From Roseofilum reptotaenium CS-1145 (GTDB taxonomy: Bacteria > Cyanobacteriota > Cyanobacteriia > Cyanobacteriales > Desertifilaceae): DNA of 64,000 nucleotides. Location: positions 55,519 through 119,518 of the forward strand of contig NZ_JAQMUE010000070.1 in the NCBI RefSeq assembly GCF_028330985.1, given 5' to 3'. Made by a program: the position numbers and the translations under genes. Below, in pieces: positions 50,152 through 58,236 of this stretch. Below the pieces are notes generated by a model, which did not search any database, was not told the origin of the DNA, and was given only the letters and a program-made list of their open reading frames with translations. Every line of letters begins with the position of its first letter. The stretch's first letter is position 1.

Positions 50152-51588
50152 GTGTTGAGCTTTTTAAATGATTTAATTTGGGGCAAAATTTTAGTCGTTG
50201 TCTTAGTCCCAATTGGTCTTTATTTTTCCATCCGATCGCGCTTTGTTCAGTTTCGCTATTTTGGGCAGATGTTGGGCAATCTCCAAGATGCCTTTGCTAA
50301 AGAAGAAGGACATCTGAGTTCCTTTCAAGCCCTTGCCCTGAGTGTAGCTGGACGGGTTGGAGGGGGCAATATTGCCGGGGTTGCTGTTGCCATTACCCTA
50401 GGCGGCCCGGGTGCAATTTTTTGGATGTGGGTTATTGGGATAGTGGGTATGGCCACTAGCTTTTTTGAATGTATGATTGCCCAAGTTTTCAAAACGGCTG
50501 AACCGGACGGTTCCTATCGCGGTGGCCCAGCATATTACATGGAACGGGGTTTGAAACAGCCTTGGATGGCGGGTATCTTTTCTATACTCTTACTGGTCAC
50601 ATTTGGCTTTGGGTTCAACGCAGTTCAGTCCTATACCGTAGCCACCTCTTTTCAAGAAACCTTTGGTTTAAATCCAAATATCACTGGTTTTGCTCTCATG
50701 GTAGTTCTAGGGATAATTATTTTTGGGGGTGTAAAGCGTATTGCTGAGGTTGCGGAGTACGTTGTTCCCTTTATGGCCATCGGATATTTCCTCCTCGCTC
50801 TCTTTGTAATTGTGACTAACTTGGGGCAAATTCCCGCCGTATTTACCACCATTGTGCAGAGTGCATTTGGCGTGAAAACAGCGATCGCCGGAGGGGTGGG
50901 AACCACCATCATGTACGGCATCAAGCGCGGCTTATTCTCCAATGAAGCCGGTTTAGGTAGCGCTCCTAACGTAGCGGCGATCGCCTATGTCAAACATCCC
51001 GTAGAACAGGGCATTGTCCAAGCTCTCAGCGTCTTCATCGACACTCTGATCCTCTGTTCCTGCACCGCATTCGTGATCTTGCTTTCTTCGGTCTATGAAC
51101 CGGGTAACGATACATTAGGAGGGGTCACCCTCACTCAACAAGCTATGGCTGAACATATTGGTTGGTGGGGTCAGGCTTTTATCACCATTTCTCTATTCCT
51201 GTTTGCCTTTACCTCCATCATTTATAACTACTACTTGGGCGAGAATAGTCTCAACTTTTTCAGCAACGAAAATAAGACCCTATTCAATGTCTTTCGAGTT
51301 TTGACCTTGACCCTAGTGATCTGGGGGGCAGTGCAAGATTTGGGTACGGTCTTTGGCTTTGCAGATGTCACCATGGGACTCTTAGCCCTAGTTAATTTAG
51401 CGGCTCTATTGCTGCTCTCTAATGTTGGGTTTGCTGTCCTCGACGACTACGATCTGCAAATAAAAAATGGACAAACGCCTGTCTTTGTCGGCGATCGCTT
51501 TGCCAGTCTGGCTATTGACCCCCAAGCCTGGGTTTCTGAAGCCATAGCTTCGAGTGGTCTAGAAGCTGCCGATCCAGAGCTTTCATAG
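50152..51588 (+). CDS. Alanine/glycine:cation symporter (AGCS family)
   Basis: 478 residues starting with GTG at 50152. There are about ten TM helices and clear AGCS family blocks: SFQALALSVAGRVGGGNIAGVAVAITLGGPGAIFWMWVIG, DGSYRGGPAYYMERGL and KRGLFSNEAGLGSAPNVAAIAYVKHPVEQGIVQ. It imports alanine or glycine with Na+. The stop codon lies inside an inverted repeat TAGCCCA/TGGGCTA (51586-51606) that may act as a 3' hairpin. Confidence 0.95.
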   Translation: MLSFLNDLIWGKILVVVLVPIGLYFSIRSRFVQFRYFGQMLGNLQDAFAKEEGHLSSFQALALSVAGRVGGGNIAGVAVAITLGGPGAIFWMWVIGIVGMATSFFECMIAQVFKTAEPDGSYRGGPAYYMERGLKQPWMAGIFSILLLVTFGFGFNAVQSYTVATSFQETFGLNPNITGFALMVVLGIIIFGGVKRIAEVAEYVVPFMAIGYFLLALFVIVTNLGQIPAVFTTIVQSAFGVKTAIAGGVGTTIMYGIKRGLFSNEAGLGSAPNVAAIAYVKHPVEQGIVQALSVFIDTLILCSCTAFVILLSSVYEPGNDTLGGVTLTQQAMAEHIGWWGQAFITISLFLFAFTSIIYNYYLGENSLNFFSNENKTLFNVFRVLTLTLVIWGAVQDLGTVFGFADVTMGLLALVNLAALLLLSNVGFAVLDDYDLQIKNGQTPVFVGDRFASLAIDPQAWVSEAIASSGLEAADPELS

Positions 51589-51650
51589 CCCATATAAACT
51601 GGGCTATCCTGGAGAAAATGTGCCGTGAAAGGTTAGTCTTCTCTAACCTC
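51586..51650. terminator. Two hairpins between convergent symporter and pgpH-like genes (tentative terminators)
   Basis: TAGCCCA (51586-51592) pairs with TGGGCTA (51600-51606). A second stem AGGTTAG/CTAACCT lies at about 51630-51650. Neither has a good T-run; position between convergent genes is the main support. Confidence 0.4.
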
Positions 51651-51702
51651 TCATGGCAAGTAATAAAGAGTAAACAGCGTAAACCTAATTTTCCCTATTC
51701 CC

Positions 51703-54210
51703 TTACTTAGGTAGTGCCCCTTTAGGATAAGCAATTCGCTTATGATTAAACTGTTGCCAAACACGAACAAACGTATCCGCAATTATGGGCATTTCCTCAC
51801 GCTTCAAACCAGAATCAACCAACTGATGATCTTGCCATCTCGCTCTGAGAATTTTATTCACCATCCCTAAAGCCTCTTCATAGGTGGCTTCTTTGAGCGA
51901 TCGCAAGGCAGCTTCACAAGAATCGGCTAACATCACAATACCCGTTTCCCGTGATTGGGGAATCGGCCCTGGATAGCGAAAATCCTCTTCCTTCACAATT
52001 ACACTCGGATCAGCCTCAGCCATTTGTTTGGCTTGATAATAGAAAAAGGCAATTAACATCGACCCTTGATGTTCGGGAATAAAGGCCTGTATCGCTTTCG
52101 GTAGGCGATACTGTTTCGCCAATACCAAACCTTCACTCACATGCTTCTTAATAATTTCTGCACTTTTCCAGGGGTCTTGAATCTCATCGTGTTTATTCGG
52201 CCCACCCATTTGATTTTCAATAAATCCGAGGGGATCGTGCATCTTACCAATATCATGGTACAGGGTTCCAGCACGGACTAGCTCACAATTGCCCCCCAGG
52301 TTACGAGTGGCCGCTTCTGCGAGGGTGGCAACAAATAAAGTATGTTGAAACGTTCCAGGAGCTTCAGCCGCTAACCGTTGTAGCAGGGGACGATTAGGGT
52401 TAGAAATTTCTGCCAAGCGCACCGGAGTGACCAAATCAAACAAATGTTCCAGATAGGGACTCAATCCTAAAGCAGCAATACTCGAAGCTAATCCTCCCAA
52501 CCCTTGCAGAGCAGCACGAGTTAACAGAGGTTGCCAAGTAATTCCCGGAATAGCAGTTTGAATTAGAGTGACCACCAAATAGGCAAACCCTTGGGTTAAA
52601 CCGACTCCTATCCCCAAAACAGAAGCTTCTTCACGCGATCGCATCCGGCCCGCCATCATTCCAGCTAAGATCCCTCCAGCAGCACTGGCTAACCACTGAT
52701 TCCAAATCACATCCATACCAATTGGCAATACAGCAGCCGTCAAACCGACTACAGTCGTGGCGATACTAGAGCCATAAAAGCCTCCCAACAATAAGCCAAT
52801 TCCCGATAGGGCGATCGACGGTAACTTAAGGCTAACCAACAAGGGAGACGTTAAGGTCAGCAAAAGGATCAGAATTCGGTCTCGTTGACGCATTCCCGGA
52901 TGAACCCGCCTTGCCACGATCCAAAAAACGGTCACTGAGCCACCGATCAGCAAAGCATAAGCACTTAATCCTTCCCAATTAATCTGACGCTGGCTTAATT
53001 CAAAATGGTCAATGAGGACAAACTGTTTGTCAGAAATCTTATCCCCTTTACTGACAATTATTTCCCCCTCATGCACCTGATACTCAATGGGGGGGAAAGC
53101 CTCAGCCGCTTTTTCCGCCAAGCGGTTGGCTTCTTCTTTATCATGAATGAGATTATGTTGTCCCTTCAGAACGGTATGGAGCGTATCCGAGGCAAACTTC
53201 TGTGTTTCTGGGGGCACTAAATCTTGCACTTGCAGGGCGATCGCCTGTTGCAATTGTCGCTCTGGCAGACCTTCAGCCAGACCTTGGGTCAAAATCCGCT
53301 CCAGACTTCGCTTGACACCGGTTTGGGTCTCTTCCCAAGTGGCAGCACTCCAATCAAATAAAGCAGGAGGATACAAGTTGATACTATTGTCGGTCTGTTG
53401 TATCTTCAGTTGATCTGCAGCCAATTCATAGTTATTCCGGGACTCAGAAATCTTAAATACAAGATTTGCCCAGTCACTGGCTGAACTCTGTTGTTTCACA
53501 CTTTGCAATTGGGCGATCGCCCCCTGAAGTTGGGGATTCAGCACCAGTGGATATTGAAGATCACCTGGAGAATTATTCGTGCTAGACGGTTGTTCCGCTT
53601 CCTGTTGTGCCGTTTCTTCTACAGGAAACATTTGGAGGATTTCTAGAATTTGTTGCCATTGGCTATTCGAGAGTTGGCGTAAATAGCGCTGCGTTTCTAC
53701 AGGCAATAGGGAGTCCTCCACATAAGGAAATTCACCCGTTTGCCGCCGCCAATAAGCCCCAGGAGCCAATAAACTCGTTAGAGTATTCTGAAGTTCTTGG
53801 TTTAACTCCAAATTAATTTTCAGTACCGTATAGGAACCGCTACGGATTAATTTTCGCCGATTTTCCGTTTCCTTTTCATCAATCACCTTTTCTGTGCGCG
53901 GAGTAATGATGGTTTCTGGAGCTAACGTGCCCGGTCGCAGTTGGGGCGCGCTGTAGAAGCGATAACCGAAAGAACTGGTTACTGAAGCAACGGCAACCAC
54001 AAAAAAAGCCGTAGGGGGAATTTTTTTGACTGATATTTGGCGAGCAACATTCTGGGGTGGATAAGCAACATCAGTCCCTGGTGTTTTCTCAGAAAGGGAA
54101 GAGGCTTTGTATCCAGGTTGGCATTGTTTGGGAGCATTGGTGATGTACATTCGCCACCATTGGTCTACCCGTTTACTCAGTGCTTGCAAAGATTTCATTG
54201 TGGCACCCAA
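51703..54210 (-). CDS. 7TM-HD family phosphohydrolase, PgpH-like c-di-AMP phosphodiesterase
   Basis: 835 residues. An N-terminal TM (about 68-85) is followed by a large extracytoplasmic 7TMR-HDED region. Seven TM helices follow (about 415-610), then a cytoplasmic HD domain: FQHTLFVATLAEAATRNLGGN, LYHDIGKMHDPLGFIENQ (HD), HVSEGLVLAKQY and IPEHQG. This is the architecture of PgpH, which hydrolyses cyclic di-AMP in Listeria; the activity here is inferred. A short upstream gene with an ADP-ribosylglycohydrolase-like pattern is separated by about 280 bp. Confidence 0.9.
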   Translation of the reverse strand: MGATMKSLQALSKRVDQWWRMYITNAPKQCQPGYKASSLSEKTPGTDVAYPPQNVARQISVKKIPPTAFFVVAVASVTSSFGYRFYSAPQLRPGTLAPETIITPRTEKVIDEKETENRRKLIRSGSYTVLKINLELNQELQNTLTSLLAPGAYWRRQTGEFPYVEDSLLPVETQRYLRQLSNSQWQQILEILQMFPVEETAQQEAEQPSSTNNSPGDLQYPLVLNPQLQGAIAQLQSVKQQSSASDWANLVFKISESRNNYELAADQLKIQQTDNSINLYPPALFDWSAATWEETQTGVKRSLERILTQGLAEGLPERQLQQAIALQVQDLVPPETQKFASDTLHTVLKGQHNLIHDKEEANRLAEKAAEAFPPIEYQVHEGEIIVSKGDKISDKQFVLIDHFELSQRQINWEGLSAYALLIGGSVTVFWIVARRVHPGMRQRDRILILLLTLTSPLLVSLKLPSIALSGIGLLLGGFYGSSIATTVVGLTAAVLPIGMDVIWNQWLASAAGGILAGMMAGRMRSREEASVLGIGVGLTQGFAYLVVTLIQTAIPGITWQPLLTRAALQGLGGLASSIAALGLSPYLEHLFDLVTPVRLAEISNPNRPLLQRLAAEAPGTFQHTLFVATLAEAATRNLGGNCELVRAGTLYHDIGKMHDPLGFIENQMGGPNKHDEIQDPWKSAEIIKKHVSEGLVLAKQYRLPKAIQAFIPEHQGSMLIAFFYYQAKQMAEADPSVIVKEEDFRYPGPIPQSRETGIVMLADSCEAALRSLKEATYEEALGMVNKILRARWQDHQLVDSGLKREEMPIIADTFVRVWQQFNHKRIAYPKGALPK

Positions 54211-54488
54211 CTCAAATTGGCTACAGGGTTTTTGATCTGGCCACAGTTAAATGGGGCCAAGACAATACTCCAGTGGGTTTGGTTTAAGCTCGTTTTGCTT
54301 ACTCCTTCCTAGTTATTAGGAGAATTTAGCACATCTTTAGTGTCTTTCAATCTAGACTATCTTAGCGTGACCCGATCTTTTCTGGATCGCTCCTGGATCG
54401 GGAGTCGGGGGTGGAGAGATCCTCCAGACACTCTAAAGATGGGGATACGGGGATCGGGAAAATCCCCAACTATCGATTACCAAAATTT

Positions 54489-55217
54489 TTAATTTTTAAT
54501 GGAGACTAGATCGGCTCCTGACCAACTGGCGAGCAGATGGGCGCTGAGGGTATTTAAGGCTTTGATCCCATGGGGCCAAGGTGTTTTGGAATTTTGAATT
54601 TTCTCTGCTAAGAAAATTTGCCAGGGTAGGGGAATGCCGAGACGAGTTTGGTAAGTTCCGCAGAGGGTTGCAGCAATACGACTGCTCAGGAAGGGTTGTT
54701 GGGGATTTTGCTGGGCTAGGGCGATCGCCCCTGGAAAAGATTCAGAACTCTGTACAAAGCTCTCTAAACCCTGAAGCAGGGCAGAGTGAGCGGGCAAATT
54801 ATCTAAAGCATTGGGTTTAACCTGGGCTAAGTGAGATCGCCCATCAGCGATTAATTGATGCGGAGTGACAGAGCCTTCAACCAAGGCACTGAGGCTGATC
54901 GCGATCTGTAAACCCAGGATTTGGCAATTTGAAGATAACTGATAGTGGTCGGCGATCGCTTGCCAATTTTCCACCAAGGACTCTCGGTTTTCATGGAAAT
55001 ACAGGGATATCGGTATAATCAAGCCAGTTACTTCCCAAGGCTGGGCAACGGGCAGCGCCTGGAACCTTAACATGCCCTGTTGACTAAACTGTTGACATCC
55101 TTGAACCACCAAAGTTCCCCAAACAGAATCCGAAATCGGGGAATGAGAATCAGCGATCGCCGCGCCCCAGAGTGCGCCCTGAAAGCGGCTAGATAATGGA
55201 GTGGTGATGTGCATCAA
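54489..55217 (-). CDS. Degenerate ADP-ribosylglycohydrolase-like protein (tentative)
   Basis: 242 residues. The start (SRFQGALWGAAIADS) resembles the DRxxGxxxGxxxGD entry of the ADP-ribosylglycohydrolase family. The end (SSRIAATLCGTYQTRLGIPLPWQ) resembles its GxxxGAxxGxxxIPxxW block. The Asp residues that bind Mg are mostly missing, so enzymatic activity is unlikely. No TM is present. It is 87 bp downstream of cp12 on the same strand. The assignment is by pattern only. Confidence 0.5.
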   Translation of the reverse strand: MMHITTPLSSRFQGALWGAAIADSHSPISDSVWGTLVVQGCQQFSQQGMLRFQALPVAQPWEVTGLIIPISLYFHENRESLVENWQAIADHYQLSSNCQILGLQIAISLSALVEGSVTPHQLIADGRSHLAQVKPNALDNLPAHSALLQGLESFVQSSESFPGAIALAQQNPQQPFLSSRIAATLCGTYQTRLGIPLPWQIFLAEKIQNSKTPWPHGIKALNTLSAHLLASWSGADLVSIKN

Positions 55218-55239
55218 AAATTAACCCTTTCAACGAAAA

Positions 55240-55265
55240 GGCTGAGTGAAAGGGGTCACTCAGCC
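55240..55265 (-). terminator. Intrinsic terminator after cp12
   Basis: GGCTGAGTG (55240-55248) pairs perfectly with CACTCAGCC (55257-55265) across an 8-base loop. On the minus strand the stem is followed by CTTTTCGTT. It lies about 40 bp past the cp12 stop and before the next minus-strand gene, so it probably ends the cp12 transcript. Confidence 0.7.
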
Positions 55266-55303
55266 TCATAATAATGATTTACCCAAGACTCAGATCTAAG
55301 GGT

Positions 55304-55540
55304 TTAGTCCTCATAAATCCGACATTCAGCCGCATCGGGATTATTATCACAATATTGTTCAAACCCAGTTTTGGGCTTGACTTGCTTTTGGTGAGAAGCT
55401 TCTGCTTGCAGTTCTTCAACCGCATCCCAAGCCGCAGCACATTCAGGTGAGTTAGCCCCTTGTGCATCACAAACGGCACGAGCTTCAGTTAACTCTTGGT
55501 CAATTTTCTCTTCCATCTTCGATTGGGTGTTGTTCGTCAT
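55304..55540 (-). CDS. cp12: CP12, Calvin-cycle redox regulator
   Basis: 78 residues, the usual CP12 length. Both redox Cys pairs are present (AVCDAQGANSPEC and YCDNNPDAAEC), with the core AWDAVEEL and an acidic C-terminus ending RIYED. CP12 is a disordered linker that binds GAPDH and phosphoribulokinase in the dark and switches the Calvin cycle off. It starts at the ATG at 55540 and seems to be monocistronic. Confidence 0.96.
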   Translation of the reverse strand: MTNNTQSKMEEKIDQELTEARAVCDAQGANSPECAAAWDAVEELQAEASHQKQVKPKTGFEQYCDNNPDAAECRIYED

Positions 55541-55697
55541 AAGATAGGGTTCTAGATTTTCAGTAAGTGTTCTTCAAGGATACGTTAAACCACTCGGCCC
55601 GTTTCTGCACTATCCTAACAATTCACAATCGAATCTGAACGAAGGGCACATATTAATTTAATATTAAAACAGGTTTACACAACAGGGGAGTCGAAGA

Positions 55698-56969
55698 TTG
55701 GAGCAGATGCAATGGGCAAATGCCTTATCTACCCGTCCATCTCTGGAGGCTGCGATCTCTGAAGTTGTCGAAACAGTCCATCGACAAATGCCCGAACCTG
55801 CCTCTATTGCGCTAGTCTTTATCTCGTCTGCCTTTACCAGCGAATTTTCCCGCTTAATGCCCTTGCTGCAAGAAAAGCTCAACACCAGAGTGTTGATCGG
55901 CTGTGGAGGTGGAGGGATCATTGGGATGGTCTCTGGCGAGACTCCTGAAGAATTTGAAGATCAAGCGGCCTTAAGTTTGACTTTAGCCCGATTGCCGGGT
56001 ATTCAGGTCAATGCCTTTTACATTGATACCGAAGAATTACCCGATCTCGATGGCCCTCCCGATCCATGGGTGGAGTTAGTGGGGGTATCTCCCGAACGCC
56101 ATCCCCATTTGATTCTCTTGGGCGATCCGATGTCCCCTGGTTTGAATGATTTGCTTCAAGGTTTAGATTTTGCCTATCCCCATAGTCTGAAAGTGGGGGG
56201 GTTGGCTAGTTCAAGTCCGGTCAATCAAGGCAGTAGTTTATTTTATAACTACGAACTCTATAGCGAGGGAATCGTGGGTTTAGCCCTGAGTGGCAACATT
56301 GCCGTAGAGACGATTGTAGCTCAAGGTTGCCGTCCCATTGGTTCGATTTATCAAATTACCAAGGCTGAACGTAATATTGTTTTAGAATTGCAAGAAGAAG
56401 AAGCTAGTGGATTTCAGGGCGGTAAAACTGGGGTTCCCTTGGAAATTTTACGCGAAACTGTGGCTAACTTAAGTGAAGAAGACCGGGAGTTGGCCCAAGA
56501 TTCCCTGTTTGTAGGCGTGGCAACGGATAGTTTTAAGACTGAGCTGGAACCGGAGGATTTTTTAATTCGCAATTTGTTGGGGATTGATCCCAGGATAGGT
56601 GCTTTGGCGATCGCCGAACGGGTGCGAATTGCTCAACGGATTCAATTTCATCTGCGGGATGCTTTAGCCTCCCAAGAAGAGTTACGAACTCTATTGGAGC
56701 GATACCAGCAGCAATTAGATCAGCACACTGGGGGCAAGCTGTTCTTGTCATCAAGTTGTCCTTCCAAAGTGGGTGCTTTAATGTTTACCTGTTTGGGGCG
56801 AGGAGAACAACTGTATGACGAGCCGAATGTTGATTCAGGATTATTTCAGAGATACTTTCCATCGATTCCCCTGAGTGGTTTTTTCTGTCAAGGTGAGATT
56901 GGCCCAGTGGGTGGTAATACGTTTTTACATGGATATACATCTGTGTTTGCCATTTTCTATCAACCCTAG
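55698..56969 (+). CDS. FIST-domain sensory protein
   Basis: 423 residues with FIST N (about 25-230) and FIST C (about 245-410) domains: ASIALVFISSAFTSEF, LIGCGGGGIIG, HSLKVGGLASSSP, then LLRNLLGIDP-like and LFLSSSCPSKVGALMFTCLGRGEQLYDEPNVDSGLFQRYFPSIPLSGFFCQGEIGP. FIST proteins are thought to sense small molecules such as amino acids. The TTG at 55698 has AGGGGAG about 7 bp upstream; ATG at 55707 is the alternative. It is divergent from cp12 and convergent with the GGDEF gene. Confidence 0.9.
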   Translation: MEQMQWANALSTRPSLEAAISEVVETVHRQMPEPASIALVFISSAFTSEFSRLMPLLQEKLNTRVLIGCGGGGIIGMVSGETPEEFEDQAALSLTLARLPGIQVNAFYIDTEELPDLDGPPDPWVELVGVSPERHPHLILLGDPMSPGLNDLLQGLDFAYPHSLKVGGLASSSPVNQGSSLFYNYELYSEGIVGLALSGNIAVETIVAQGCRPIGSIYQITKAERNIVLELQEEEASGFQGGKTGVPLEILRETVANLSEEDRELAQDSLFVGVATDSFKTELEPEDFLIRNLLGIDPRIGALAIAERVRIAQRIQFHLRDALASQEELRTLLERYQQQLDQHTGGKLFLSSSCPSKVGALMFTCLGRGEQLYDEPNVDSGLFQRYFPSIPLSGFFCQGEIGPVGGNTFLHGYTSVFAIFYQP

Positions 56970-56989
56970 AGAGGAGCCAGACAGCACAG

Positions 56990-58054
56990 TTACAAGGAGT
57001 ACTCACTGGGTTCATCGGATTCTTCCAGGCGATCGCGACCTTGTTCTTTAGCTCGGTATAATCCTCGGTCAGCCGCTTGAATCAGTTGTATTGCTGAACA
57101 GTTGTCTTCTGGAAAGGCACAGGCAATGCCTAAGCTGAGGGTAATATAGTCGCTGACCTCAGATTGAGCATGGGGAATGTGTAGTTGCCTGATTTCGTGG
57201 CGAATATTTCGGGCTACAGCGATCGCTCCAATTGCATCGGTTTGAGGTAGAATCACCGCAAATTCTTCTCCACCGTAGCGAGCGACTAAATCTTGGGGAC
57301 GACGGACGGCTCTCTGAATACCTTGGGCAATCTCTTGTAAGCAGCGATCGCCCTGAAGATGGCCGTAGCAATCGTTATAGAGCTTAAAATAATCCACATC
57401 CGCCAGAATCAAGGATAAGGGAGTTTGGGCCCGTTTCATTTGTCGGACTTCCCTCTCCAAAGTTTCATCAAAGTAATGACGGTTTGCTAGCTGGGTGAGG
57501 CGATCGATACCTGCTAACCGTTGCAATTCTTGATTGGCATCGGTGAGTTCCTGAAACTTTTGAGTTTGTTCCCACCAGCGTTTCACCCGTTGTACTAGGA
57601 GCGTGCCATGAATGGGTTTAGCAATCATATCGACAATGCCCAAATTCAAGGCTTGAGTGACCCAATCTGGATCATCTAGGGAATGGAGCATAAAAATCCC
57701 TGGAGTCTCGGAGGTCGTTTTGGCATACCACAAGGTTTGCAACTGTTGACAACAGGTGAGGCTATCGCCATCGGAGAGTGAACCATCTAATAAAATAATA
57801 TCTGGCTCCGTTTGTTGAGCTAGGCGTAACCCAGCTATTGCTCCATCCACTTCAGTGACGGCGTAGCCTTGATTGCTCATCAGGGTACGGATCTCAGAGC
57901 GTAGTTGAGGATCTGCGGCGATCGCCAATACCCTGGGAGGGTTAGCAGCATAAGGATTGCCCCGTCCTCCAGAAATTAATTCAAAGGGGCTGCCAGGTAC
58001 AGGAAATTTGATTGGGGATGAATGATGAGAATCAATAGAAAATAGCATTTCCAA
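56990..58054 (-). CDS. Response regulator with diguanylate cyclase (GGDEF) domain
   Basis: 354 residues. The receiver (about 42-165; PPRVLAIAADPQLRSEIRTLM, IILLDGSLSDGDS with the acceptor Asp, then MIAKPIHG) is followed by a helix. The GGDEF domain has LTQLANRHYFDETL, ILADVDYFKLYNDCYGHLQGDRCL and the active-site RYGGEEFAVILPQT. The GGEEF signature predicts active cyclic di-GMP synthesis. The first receiver acid is Ala (IAADP), which may weaken Mg binding. The cognate kinase is unknown; a PAS kinase lies divergently upstream. Confidence 0.92.
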   Translation of the reverse strand: MEMLFSIDSHHSSPIKFPVPGSPFELISGGRGNPYAANPPRVLAIAADPQLRSEIRTLMSNQGYAVTEVDGAIAGLRLAQQTEPDIILLDGSLSDGDSLTCCQQLQTLWYAKTTSETPGIFMLHSLDDPDWVTQALNLGIVDMIAKPIHGTLLVQRVKRWWEQTQKFQELTDANQELQRLAGIDRLTQLANRHYFDETLEREVRQMKRAQTPLSLILADVDYFKLYNDCYGHLQGDRCLQEIAQGIQRAVRRPQDLVARYGGEEFAVILPQTDAIGAIAVARNIRHEIRQLHIPHAQSEVSDYITLSLGIACAFPEDNCSAIQLIQAADRGLYRAKEQGRDRLEESDEPSEYSL

Positions 58055-58236
58055 ATCACTTGAACTCTACTATTCTACTATCGAACATCCCTTGAAGTTT
58101 CTCAGTGATAGAGCTATGGAAAGAGGGTGATAGTACCTAAGTTCTGTGAGTGACTGAGCTAAAGCCTCGTAAGTGAGCGCGATCACGCCCTGAAAATGCC
58201 AATATAGAAGGAGTGAGAGTTCATGCTAGGGAGTGA

